Assembly: GCA_037178675.1 (NCBI GenBank)
Contig: JAYMGJ010000270.1
Span: 186,001 to 250,000, forward strand
DNA length: 64,000 nt
Reading direction: 5' to 3'
Source: Scleroderma bovista
Lineage: Eukaryota; Basidiomycota; Agaricomycetes; Boletales; Sclerodermataceae
Of this stretch, positions 10,867 through 23,300 are shown piece after piece. The translations under genes were made by a program, and so were the position numbers. The notes beneath the pieces were generated by a model. It saw only the letters and a program-made list of their open reading frames with translations, did no database searches and was not told where the DNA came from. The first letter of the stretch is position 1. Each line of letters opens with the position of its first letter.

Positions 10867-12405
10867 TCAAGAAAATTCCCGGATTTCGTCGGCATCTCCA
10901 AACAATACAGCCCCATCCATATCGTCATCGTCATCAGAAATAGCAACTGTGTGACCTGCAGTGTTGAGCGCCTGACTAAAGTTCATGAGCGTATCATTGT
11001 CAAAGCCATTGTTTGCTTGGTCGGACACGTCGTCGAAACGAAGTAATGGTGTACGTGCACGTGTACCGACTGCGATCGGTGTGGAATCTCTGTGACCTTG
11101 GTCAACCGCCTCGTCGAATTCCGGAAGGAAAAGTGGTGTTTGTCCTCTTAGTGCCAAATTCTCGTCTCTAAACGACCCTAAATTTTTTGACGGAACCGGG
11201 GGAGCAGACTTTAGTCGGGCAATTGAATGCTGCGGTGATGACCAAGGTTCCACCACCACGCAGAGACAATGGCCAGAAACCGTAAGGGCTTGGTACTTGA
11301 GCTTTAGAAACGGTTTTGGTTTCTCCTCTTCCATCTCAACATCAAGATCAAGACCTGGAGGCTCCATCTCCTGGATTTCTGTATCATCTTCGGTTTGTGA
11401 CGTAGCAATGCCATCACCATATGACAACGTCCTCTCCTGGGCTGAACCAAACTCTAGTGAACCATGGATGTCCACATCATTGCTAGTTCCAAAAGCGTCG
11501 TTTTCATACTCGTCTGGCATGCCAGAAGTGACACGATTTGGTCTTTTCGATTGCTGCTCTTCCACTCGTTTGCGATGGGCCTGCGAGACATTGCTATCTT
11601 CGATGGACGAGGTCAATTCTTCACTTTCATTTATCGTCTTCTGGCGTTTGTAGCTGTTTCGGTTATCATTCATTGGTCCATTATCCCTTCTTTTCTTGTT
11701 TGAACGACCTCGATTGGCAGCCACACCGGAAGCAGGAAGCACCTGTCGTGGAGGGGCAGCAACGAAGTGCCTTGTCTACAAACCTTTATTTCATTTCGCC
11801 CAGCATAGTTTGAATGAGAACGCTACCTTGGTGACGATAGAGTGGGACTCGATCTTGCGGAAGAAGTACGCAAACTGGTAGAAATCTATGCCGATTAGAA
11901 AGACGGTCGATCAACAGACCTGTGGGTTAAAACGCCACTGCATACCACCCCGATGAACTTCGACAGTTCCCTTCTTTCCAGATGCAGCTCCGGGTCCAAA
12001 ATGTGTGTCTCTTTCTGCTTGAAGCTTCGGAACAATCCTGGAAAGTTGGTTTGGAAGACTGATAATTCATCCACTTGAAGCCAGACAAACAGTGGTCGAA
12101 GATCTGCTAAGACATGTTGCAACACCCTGTCTGACATCCAATCGATGTGTCGGTCATCGAGATAGAGCTATTACTGGTGAGTTTCAATGGCACATATAAT
12201 ATAACGAAAGGAACTGACGTATAGCGGCAAGGTGGTGGTCGATGACATCCGCAGATAATATGCGTTTCTTGAACGGAAGGTCATATCGCCGACTGCGGAT
12301 TCCTGTAGTTTGAAGGAAGATATTTCTCTACTAGTAATTTGGTTCGTATCAACAGAAGTACTACAAGCTTTACTTACTTACGGGCGCTCGTTTATGTAAT
12401 TGCAT
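10867..12405 (-). CDS. Uncharacterised protein with conserved-looking N-terminal half and acidic C-terminal half
   Basis: I do not recognise the family. A frame-consistent model starts at the ATG at 12405 (MQLHKRAP), then reads MTFRSRNAYYLRMSS, YLYLDDRHIDWMSDRVLQHV, LADLRPLIVPKLQAER, GKKGTVEVHRGGMQWRFNPQ, VYFYQFAYFFRKIESHSIVT and a long disordered region. That last part holds a KKRRDN basic patch, a run of Glu/Asp (MEEEKPKPF) and ISDDDDDMDGAVLFGDADE near the end. Five introns are inferred, four of 30-65 nt and a first one near 80 nt, with good donors (GTAAGT, GTCAGT). The folded N-terminal half looks like a real conserved domain; the rest looks like a nuclear, disordered tail. The stop lies only 23 bp from the MEF2 stop on the other strand. 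Confidence 0.6.
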
Positions 12406-14206
12406 CAACCACTACTTATACTATGAGCCTCTCCTCGTCGGCGTCTTCCAACAGGACGAGTTCTACCCCTCGACGAATTGCAAACATTTAGCACGAATAG
12501 GGCGGATCTGCATCATCCACGGCGTTCCTTACCACACATTCCTAGTCTCCCCTAGGCAAACCAACAACACTCGATGGAAGACCCTCTGAAGGATGACACA
12601 TTGTCCCTGCACCTGATATTCCTTACCTGTGACCATCCGACATCTCTTTATGACTTTGCTCCTATTTCATGGTCTCTGGAGACCTGAGCCACTCTCCAGT
12701 GTAGTCGGCCAATCAATTCTCGTTTACTTTTTTTGTACGTGACAAGGTACTCTTGTTTCACAAATCACACAGGACTGGAAATTATGGCTTTGATTACACC
12801 CCTTCTATTGTTTCCCTTTCGACTACGAGTGGCTTCAAATGCGAGACGAGCATCTACGAAAGAGAACCTAGGAACCGTCTCGTTTTCAATAGCTCAGGAA
12901 ATCCACTGCATTAACAGTAATCACCGATGAGAGGCCAACGGCAACAAGGGAGATCACCAAAGGGCCAAAAGCAGACGTAAATATACGGCGTTGGGTGGGT
13001 AAATAAATGCTCTAGCACGCACCCCATATCGGAACGAGCCTTTCACAGATAATTCTTTGCATAGCACAGCTCCCATATCTGTGGTGACAACCGGTCAACC
13101 TGTCTCAATCTACAAATGATCGAGACTCACTGCTACACAATATTCAAATGCAGAGGGCACTGTACCTATACATCCCCCCTGTCTTGACAATTCGAATGCT
13201 TGTCTGGATGACGACCTCCGAACCAGATGCATCACAAGATCAATTGCCCTTGGATTCCTATCGTCTATGTCAAGTTTGGCTTTCATGGCAGTAGCAGCCC
13301 GCTTTGAAAATGCTACATTCGCCTCACCCTGCTGTAGCGGCGGAGGGTGGAATACATCCTTAGCTGCGTAGGATTTGCAAATTCGAGACGGTGAATGACA
13401 ACATAAGCAGCAAAAGTGCGAGACACCCTGGTGGCCTTTGCAACAACCGTACACAAAAGACCGACCGGTTCGCATCCGAAGACTGTAATGGACTGATTCA
13501 TCCAAAATGCACCGAGGACGACAACCGATAAGGGCCCGATCTTGTAGTGCCACCAGCATTAATTTCCGACGAAGGTAAGTTGGGATGTTAAGGCATAAGC
13601 AAGGTCGCTGGGGATTGCATAATATCGTCCGAGAGTCCCGTTTAGTACGGTGGGTGGGGCCGTACATACATACACCGTGTCTTTCTCTCAACCAGGACAT
13701 CATACTTGATTAGGATCATGTGTTATTCACATATTTTGAACACTTATTATTGGTCCCTGCTCAAATTCCACTGTATCGACCTTCAGGACGAAGGATGGGT
13801 TGTCGGACATGATGAAGTGCTGTGGCAAAGAGAGACCGCAGGCTGGTGACCCAGCACTTGTGCTCACTCAGCCACTGGATGAACAAGAGATATCTTGGTT
13901 GTGTCACAGATCAGTAATATCCAGGAAAGTTGCTGATTCACTTGGTACACAATTGGCATTGGTCGATACATTACAATCAGGGATTGTTGAAATCCGACTA
14001 GTACTACGCTCACAGGGACACGAGGTTCCCGCGGCCACCATAATGGGCCCATAAAGCAGTCAACGTGCAAGGCAGTCTACACGATAGTATCATCGGGCTG
14101 GGCATGACGCAATCGCCACAGCTGCCCAAGATGAATTGGAGCTTGCCAGTAGAAGTCTTGGATAAATATTGCTTTATGGGCGCTGTTGAAGCGCAAGAAA
14201 AAGGAA
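12406..14206. other. 1.8-kb stretch with no supported gene
   Basis: Between the start of the acidic unknown protein and the MET6 stop I find no recognisable gene. The longest open frame is on the minus strand at 13110-13703 (197 codons, ATG to stop). It is Cys- and Arg-rich and matches nothing I know. A plus-strand frame at 13800-14054 (84 codons) has an ordinary composition, again without a recognisable motif. Either could be a lineage-specific gene, a decayed gene or chance. Part of the stretch should hold the promoter of the gene at 10867-12405 and the MET6 3' region. Confidence 0.4.
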
Positions 14207-16911
14207 TCATGCGCTTGCGCGGGCTTTGCGAGCCGCGGCAACTAAGTTAGCAAGAGAAGCTGGAAGAGGGTTTAGACGGCGCAGTTCATGTTACTACACC
14301 GGAGTTGCATACCTTCAGTCTCCTTCCAACCACGAGTCTTCAAACCACAGTCCTGCAGGCAGTCAGAACTGACACAGAATGGTGTCAAACAAATAACCTA
14401 CAGGGTTCACAAACATCAAGTGGGCAGGAATGATCGCCCGCGTCGTTTCGAGCCGCTCTGTGATCTCTTGTTCACTAGGGACACGAGGGGAGTGAATGTC
14501 GTAGACACCGGGACCGATCTGGTTGGAGTAACCGTAATGTTGGAAGGTATGCAGCAGTTTCATGTCACTCTTGGAGAACTCGATGGAAATGACGTCAGCG
14601 TCAAGGCGTTGGATGGATGGGAAGATATCATCGAAGTCAGAGTAGCAGAAGTGAGAGTGAGTTTGGGTTGCATCCGAAACACCAGCAGTAGCAAGTTTGA
14701 ACGTGTCGACTGCCCATTGCAGGTACTCATCCCAATCGGAGCGACGCAATGGTAACTAATGACAAAAGATGAGAGGATGGTATACAGACTTATGAACCAC
14801 TTACGCCCTCCCGAATAGCGGGCTCATCGACTTGAATCGCGCTAATGCCTGCCGTCTCGAGATCAATGACTTCATCGCGAAGCGCAAGAGCCAATTGCTG
14901 GGATTGCAACTTGCGCGAAACGTCCTCACGAGGGAACGACCAGTTTAGGATGGTGACGGGCCCAGTGAGCATACCCTTCATTGGCTTTTGAGTGAGGCTC
15001 TGGGCATAGCTACTCCATCGGACGGTCATGGGAGCAGAGCGACTGACGTCTGAGACAATAATGGGGGGACGGACGTAACTGCGAAGGAAATTATCAGCCC
15101 GAGACAGAAGCACATTTGCCAAATACCTTACCGTGACCCGTACGACTGAACCCAGGCATTTTGTGTGAAGACAAAGCCGTTCAGTTGCTCACCGAAGTAT
15201 TGTACCATGTCGTTTCTCTCGGCCTCACCGTGAACGAGGAGATCAAGGCCGACTTTCTCCTGGAAACGGACTACTATCTCAATCTCCTTCTTGATGAAGT
15301 CCTCATATTCAGCCTCGGTGATCTCTCCTTTGCCGAATTTAGCACGAGCAGTTCGAATTTCTTTCGTTTGCTATCATGCCGAGGTCAAGACAACGGCTGC
15401 TGACTAAACATTGTGTACCTACCGGGAACGAACCGATTGTCGTCGTGGGGAACTTGGGAAGATTGAGATGTTTTGCTTGCAGATCCTTACGGGTAACAAA
15501 CTTGCTTTTGCGGTGGTACATATCAGGAGTGATTGAAGCCACACGCCTACGGACAGCATCGTCAGACGTATGCTCAAACTCACGACGTTTGGCAATGGAT
15601 GCAGTATTCTTCTCAAGCGCCACGGCAACCTTTGGATCCTGAGAACCGGATAATATGGCAGCGAGGGTGGCAACTTCGGTAGCCTTTTCAAGCGCGAAAG
15701 AGAACCAATCCTTCTGTTGTGGTGTAAGCTTCTTTTCCGAAGCCAAGGTGACGGGCGTGTGAAGAAGGGAGGAGGAAGTGGCAACTATGACCCGGTTTCC
15801 CCCGAGAGCGTTGATGGCTTTCTGGCCCTGCTTGATGGCGGTATTAAAGTCACATTTCCAGATGTTCCGCCCAGACACAACACCGAGGGAGAGGACGATG
15901 TTCGTGGACTTGATCGCCGTGAGGACATCGTCGAGCTGGTTAGGGGCACGACACAAGTCAATGTGGAGACCAGCAATAGGAAGTTTCGCGATGAAATTGA
16001 TGTTGGAATCCAAGCGAGAAAAGTAGGTGGTCAACATGATCTTAGGAGCCACGGACGAAAGCTCGGAGTAAGCGGTGGCGTATTCCTTGTCAAGGCTAGC
16101 CGCCTTGTCGAGTACGAGGATAGGTTCATCAACTTGGACCGAATCCACGCCAGCTGCCTTGAGCTCTGTCAAGAGTTGTTTGTAGATGGGAAGAATTTTT
16201 GAGAGGAGTAAGATAGGCTGGAAGTTAGGGGAGGCTTCCTTCGCGGCCTTTCCGAGGACAAGGTATGAGACAGGGCCAAGAATGACAGGGCGAGTGGTGA
16301 TGCCGACGGCCTTTGCCTCCTTATACTCCTGAAGGGCCTTGTTGTACAACAACTTGAATTCGGTTTGCTCGGAAAGCTCAGGCACGACGTAGTGGTAGTT
16401 GGAGTCAAACCTACAAACCAAATCAGGGAATGGGTACAAAGGTAATTGGGTGCGTGTACCATTTTTTCATTTCACAGGCGGGGACATCAACACCATCCGC
16501 TTGACGACCACGACCCATAGCGAAATAGACGTCCAGAGCTGATAATCCAAGTCCAGTGTAGCGTTTAGGGACGACGTTGAAAGCTGCCGAGTGATCAAGG
16601 ACATGATCATACAGGGAGAAGTCTCCGCTGAATGAATGGTCAGCCAGAGGCTGTATATAGGCATTGGGGACGAACCTTGGAATTAAGTCAACATTGCGAG
16701 CTTGCAAACTCGTCCAGCTGGCCTTCTTGACATCAGCGGCAACGTTTGAAAGTTCCTCTACGCTAAGCTTGCCAGCCCAATAGGCTTCAACGGCTTTCTT
16801 GACTTCACGGTGTGCACCTAGGTGTGCGTATGAGTAAATCCAGATGCACACATCAAACGGAGAAGACAGTATACCGATGCGAGGGAAACCGAGGACACTG
16901 GACAAAACCAT
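14207..16911 (-). CDS. MET6: Cobalamin-independent methionine synthase
   Basis: Transfers a methyl group from methyltetrahydropteroyl-triglutamate to homocysteine in the cytosol. The start [13 protein letters not shown] is joined by an intron to [19 protein letters not shown]-terminal domain motifs include [38 protein letters not shown] and [11 protein letters not shown]. The catalytic C-terminal domain shows [45 protein letters not shown] and [11 protein letters not shown]. The zinc ligands are seen as His/Cys in HSHFC and Cys in [11 protein letters not shown]. Eight exons are inferred; the last two short ones (joined through GTAGGT and GTATGC donors) end ARKARASA. The gene is complete. Confidence 0.95.
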
Positions 16912-17346
16912 TGCACAGACGAAGATAATGGGTTAAAGAAAAGAAAGAAACTAGGTGAGACAAGCGAGCTGCGGCGTGATTTTTTACTTGTTCAAGGTGC
17001 CTGCCCTGAGTTCACTCGTTTATGCTTTATGGTTAGATCTAATCAGAGACATCGGCCACACGAATGCCATGGAAACTGGTGAAATAGTGAAATAGCATTT
17101 ACATCGAACTGGTGGTCATCGATGCTCTGGTCCTCCTGATTGGCACGCCCTCTAGTACCATCTACAAAATGCACTTTACGCCGTGCAAGTGTAAGATGGG
17201 GTAGACGTTGACTATTACAATGCTGTATCTGCTGTATATAAACATGGATGCCAAGATGGAGGAAAATATCTATTGGCAGTGTCAGTCAGTGGGGTCGCGA
17301 TCAAAAGATAAAACACTCACAGGAATATACATTAGAGGGATTAGGG
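16912..17346. promoter_or_regulatory. MET6 upstream region
   Basis: 435 bp between the MET6 ATG and the FMP27 stop. It should hold the MET6 promoter and the FMP27 terminator. I found no TGACTC-type Gcn4/Cpc1 site, clear TATA box or ORF here. Confidence 0.35.
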
Positions 17347-20300
17347 TCAGGAATCTATAGAAGAGGTCTTCAAAGGGCCATCTGAGGGGCGCCGTTCAGA
17401 CTATGTAGTGTCAGAAAGAGGTGTTCATCGTCTCTACTAACACACTCACATTCGACCGATAAGGTGAAGCCGGCGAGATCCTTTTACTGAATATACTGAG
17501 CAGCCGGGCACGGCCTCGTCGGTGACTAGAACCAGCATCATTATTAGCGGTAGATTCTTCGGCAATGAGCTCCGGCTCTTCGACGACAGCCAGTTTAAGC
17601 ACATTTTCGATCGGATCTGAAGACTCCGGCGGTGCGATCCCGCTGGATGATGACCTTCGAGGCCTCCTGTCTCTGATGGTGTCATCAGTCGCGATTTTTC
17701 CCCGATTGGAAGGTCGCAGGTCGAGTTGTGTTGCGCCTTTGGAAGCGATCAACTTCGTTTTGGAAAAGAGCTCGCGAGCAACGGGAAGGACAGGTACGAG
17801 TGGTTGCTGGAATGCCATCCGTACCCAACCTTTCCATGTGAGGTCTGTGGGGATGAACTGGTCGGCTAGCTCTTCAAACTATACCATCATCAGAAAACGG
17901 CCGACTCGAGGGACACATTACACTTACGCTCCAGGTCTCATTTCGTATTTCAAGTGTGTGCGTACGAATACGCGCATCGCGACACTCGAAAGACTCGGCC
18001 TTCATGATGCTTAACAAAAGTTCAAGGCTTTATACAGGTTGAGCAGTTAATCTAGAGCGAGATCGGGAGCATCTTACCTGGAAATCTTGACTAATATAAA
18101 CGTCTTTTGAGAGGACCGTGATTTCATCTCGATCGCATCATCTTTACCGTGCTCTCGGACACCCCTTCTTTGTACTCGCGAGTTATCGTGGGGATCTGAA
18201 TCCAACAAGCGAGGCTGGTGCGAAGATTTTGCAGATTCTGCGACAGCACTACGCAAATCGGTGCACGACCGAGATCCTGCTAACCTTTTCCAAGGAGCCA
18301 GTCCACCCGAGTCAAGTGACGCTCGTGGTTTCTGCAATAGTTGAGAAGAATCCAAGGATGACCTGTTCATGCTTTGTTCGGTTGTGATATCGTCCACCTG
18401 GCCTTGCGAATCTTGGACAGTTTTGCGATTTCTACCTCTTCGGGATGGCCATATGTACTCCATGATTCGCTGACCCAGGCGGGCATCCAGCTGAAGACGG
18501 ATGGGATGGAAGTCCAGCTGAAATTTCTCATAGACGGTAATACCGCCAACGGGGGCTAATATTATCCAGTTCGCGTCCAAGAAAAGATCTCGCTGCAATT
18601 GAGATGAGCTTCGAGAAACAACAGTGACTATGCAGCTACCTTGGATAAAGGATGATTGGATGGTTCCTCGTATCGAGACACAATTTCCGTCCAAATGGCA
18701 TGTGGAGAGCCATCGAAAACTTGAAGGTCGCCTATCATTAAACTGCTCACGGTGGAGCTGTCCTGTTTGCTCAGCCAGCTGAAGTCGATATTCCGTACAG
18801 CAAGTTTAGCAAGAAGTTCGCGATCTTCGTCAAGCATTTTCCAGGAGATTTCGGTGGAAGAAGCATGCAGGAGTAATGCAGACTTCTTGTCTGTACTGCC
18901 GTCTGTCCTGCTCTGAACAAGTCGGATCGCGTCGAATATCAAGTTCAGTTCTTCCGCAAGTAAGTGCATATGGGCTTGGAGTTTGAGCAATTCCATTTTT
19001 GGTTGTGAACGGTGGCCGCGCGTCTGGCGGGAAACATCATTGCGCGTATCCATGGCATTTCTGAGACGGTTCTGGAGGTTGGAAACCACTCTGGCGGCAG
19101 ATCTGAGGTCTGTGAAATCATAAGCGAAAAGGAGGGTCTCTAATTTCTCCAACCGAGCCTTATGTGCAGCATCGGAAAAGAGGACGAGGTTTGCGATGAT
19201 GTCAGAAATAAATTGGAAGTGTCTGTCGCTTGCTGAGACTGTGAATTGAGGGACATGGACTTGAACCAGGTCCTGGGTCATAGTTAGTTGCGTAGCTTCC
19301 TGATCCAGACATGTACCTCACTGTCTCATCGTAGAGGTGCGCGTGTCTTCCTTTGCCGGGTTGCTGTTTTTCTGGGCGATTTGTCAAAGTAACATTGTTA
19401 CGGAGACGTAGGCGGTTAAACCGATCATATTGACACGTCGCATCTGTTTGGGGGACAATGCGATCAAATGCATCGGTTTCGCATCGGTAATCTATCAAAA
19501 TTTCCAAAGGTACCGCCCCATCCTCAAATGAGTTCGAATTGGTCGGACAAAAGGTTTGGAGGCCATCCAATGCCATGTAGTTTCTGGGAGGAAGATTAGT
19601 AAAAACTGGTTGCTTCAACTTGAACCCATACCGCGTCATGATGATACCACTAATCGAGTCCTCCAGGTTAGAGGCGTCCATGATTTTGAATGATTGCAGT
19701 TTTGCCTGGACCGCAGCAAGTACCACAGTAGAGGGTTCAGTGCGCAAGATGATCTGAGGCTTGAGCAGAAGGCAGAAATGACTCTTTCGCAGTATGATTC
19801 CATCATCCCAGCCATCAAGGGGATTGACACCAATAGGCACGGGAGAAGTCTCTGTTGATATATCCAGTGATGCACTCCCTCGTTCTCTGGTTAGTATCCG
19901 CCGCAAAGCTGAGGCGGCCACTTGGGCTGCATGAACTGAAGCTTTTGGTTTGTGGACGTTCTGTTCGCCATAGTGCAAAGCTAAAGCATCAGCTTGGTCC
20001 CTTAAGTACTTCACAGCACTGGGAAAAATGAGAAGGAGGTGGAACCTGAGATGAGTCGCCTGACCGAGTTGCCATATGGTATTCAAATCCACGGCGAGCT
20101 CTTGAGCAGTTGTAATACTGGATAAGAAGCTATTCAACAACAATCAGACGAACTTGCATTTCTTTGAATGTTTAGAACTTACATCCCGTACGGAATTGCA
20201 CATGAAGAGGTTGGGCGCATGAGCTTGATAGACGTTCTCAAAATCAGCCCACTCGCTCGCAGAGATCAGTTCAGATGGCATGTAGTAATTCGAAAGGTTG

Positions 20301-23300
20301 CTTCGTTCTGATTCAGAAAGTTGGTCTACTTCCTGAAGGTGAGCAATGTACTCTCGAAGTAAGACAACCATTTTTTCCGAAGTGTTTCGTGTCTGATCCA
20401 TATCTAAGGAGCTGAACGCGAAGCGAATGTGTCTGGGTACATACCTCTGAGTCGATTGCTGGCTGAATTTCCTCCATTGCACGCTGGAGCAAAGAGACCC
20501 TGGCCTCTGCTAAACTTATCTCCACCTGCGGCACAGCTAAGGAACGGATAAATAACTGCCGTTATGTCAAATGTATTAGTAACTTACACGGTTCACGGCC
20601 AAGCATACAGGCATGTGTGTCTTCATCACCAAACTTGCTGTTTTCCGCCTGTATTTCTGCATGTCGAGAGTACCTTTTGAAATACGTTAATTTGGGACAC
20701 GAAAGAACAGGGAGCAGGTGGATGTTTGGGGGTTGCTGAGGAGACCAATCTGTTTCGACGAAGTCATCATTGTCGACCCACGAGGGAGGGATCTGGGTGT
20801 CTGAAGAAAACCCTCTTTTCGTACTATTCTCCGATTCAACAGACATGGGTACAGCCTGTTTGAGTGGTTCCGAGAAGGTAGCTTGCAGGACTCGAACATC
20901 AAGGCTTTTCGTGACAACTTCAGCAGCATAGAACGGCTTGTGTCGCACTATCTGAATGCTGTCGGGCATCTTTCCCGGGGCTATAGTTTCCTGCTCTCTT
21001 TGGTGCAAGTCTGCCTGGAAATGGTCGATCTTCGCCTTCATCCCAATGAAACATGTAGTCCCGTTGATCCATGATTCCTTAGTGTCGTCTAAATATGCAT
21101 GAGTTATGAACAGCTGCGGCAGCGACACCCGATATTTGATCGTAGCTAGATGACGCGAGAACTTGGGCGATATGAGTTTATGAGGATAATAGGAGCCCTG
21201 CCTGATTGGTAGTGACAAGTCATTGTCGAATAATCCCCACCATGACCAGAAGTTAGCAAATGCATTTGGTGTGAAATATAGACTGCTCGGGGGGGAATAT
21301 TCAGTTGCTTCGGGATGACGCAATCCTGAAGTCAGCGAAATAGACAAGTGCAAGAAGTCCGATCGGAATTCTCGATATGAATCCTTCTGCGCCTATCCCG
21401 ATTTTTAACTGGTCAAAGAACAAGACTAAATACCACCCTCACCTGAGTTGTCATTGCTTCCGACTTTCGAAGAAGTTGGACGTCATAATGAGGTCGGAAA
21501 GCAAACAGTCGGCAAGAACGGTCAAAAGCAGAACCGGTGCAAGTTTTACAGTCTGTGGTGCACGTACGCTCGAATACAGCCCCTACGCCAAACAAAGTAC
21601 CAGAGCTGAGTTTTGCGCATACTTTAGTGTGGCCACTTCCGGACACAAGGCTTCCTTGCGCGACAGTCGTGATCCGAGAAAGATCAAATCTGAGGGCAAT
21701 TCAACCACCAATGGAAGCTATGCAGAATAATAACCTACTTCGGTATGACAATCAGCGTAGTCTCGCTCGTTACTTGTGCGAGCTCCGCCGCGCTGTTATC
21801 GAAGCCAATGTTTATCTGAGGTTCTCCCTGCCAGCAAAAGGCAAATCCAGCGCCTTCGTTGTTCACCACATATGGGTCACGACTACCTGAATTAATGTTA
21901 GATGACCAAGTAGTCTTGCCCTTCATGCTCACCTTTTAAATACAGACGGACCTCCTTTTTGAACGAAACATGGATCTTCCAATGAAAGATCAAACGCAAC
22001 TGTCAGTTTTAATCAGGACAAGGGTTCTCGATGAGGGTAGATACTCAAGCTCTTACCTTGTCCCAAAAACCAAGAGGTGGGGAAGGATCTCGTGGTTCGG
22101 GTGTCAGGCTCTCCAACACTCTCACTACGTCTTGCATTGCTGGACTGTAACTGACTCCCCACGCAAATGCCACAGGATCATCAGTTGAAACTTGGATCGA
22201 CGGTCTGGCGTATGTCTTTACAGGCATGAGAGTCTTGGGCACTTGGATTAACATCGTGAGTTCATCAGCGGCAATTTCATCGGGGTCATGACAAGGACAG
22301 GAAACCCATTCCACCGATGACACAGGGCCCATTTCTTCGGCGATGACGAGGTCGGAATCGAAAAGAAGTGAGTGACGGCCGTCACCTCCAGTCATTGGAG
22401 GAATGTAAAGTAGCGGCAATGGATAGTCACGTAGCGAAGCTTGAAGCGATTCGAGAGCGAATGAGAGATGTAAGGGAACAAGGAGGGAATACAAGGTCTC
22501 GTGCGGCAGTCCACTTCCTTGTTCGTACAGGAAGTCAGACAACTGCTCAAGGGGGAATGAGGGTCGCTCGAGGTGTAGCCGCAACCCAGAAAGCATGATA
22601 CGCATCAATGGTGGGGTGCGCCGTATTCCTGCAGGACAGATCAGGTCTGGAACCTGTGTGGGACGCTTCAGTGGTATTGAGCCATAAAGTTGACGAAACA
22701 CCAAGTCCTCTTGAATACTGCGCTCTCGGGATTGTCGTTTATGTCGCAGTATCCAGTCCATGGAATGGGCCATATCCAAGCGCCAACGAGCCTCCTGAAT
22801 GGTGACCGAATGATTACCATCGAATTGATAGTCCGTATGCGTGGAAGGGGCATTATGTGAAGCAGACAGACCAGATACAATCGCTGCAGCTTTCGCATCA
22901 AAAGCTTCTTCCCGAAGAAGCCTTGACCTCGCTGCCTCCAAACCAATCCTATGGTTGAAGGCAAGCCGGCTTTCGAATGGATCATCATCGACTTCCAAAC
23001 ATAGTATCCGGCATGCGAGTACCAGATCCAGTACACTTTTTGCATCTTCGGCAATTGGGGCAGGCATCGGTGTATACTTGCCCATTTTCACCATCTGAAT
23101 CAGGTGTCGGATAACTTTCATTGTGACAACGATAGCTTGCGACAGTTCCGCAAAGACATAGCCATAAGGAATGCGAACGCGAAGGCTGTCCATAGTGACA
23201 TTAAGCCGACCGGTCAAAGACGTTCCTGACAACGCGCATTTATGAAGGCGACCAAGTTCCTCCCACGATGCTTCAGCACTTGTTTGCACTTTGGGAGTGA

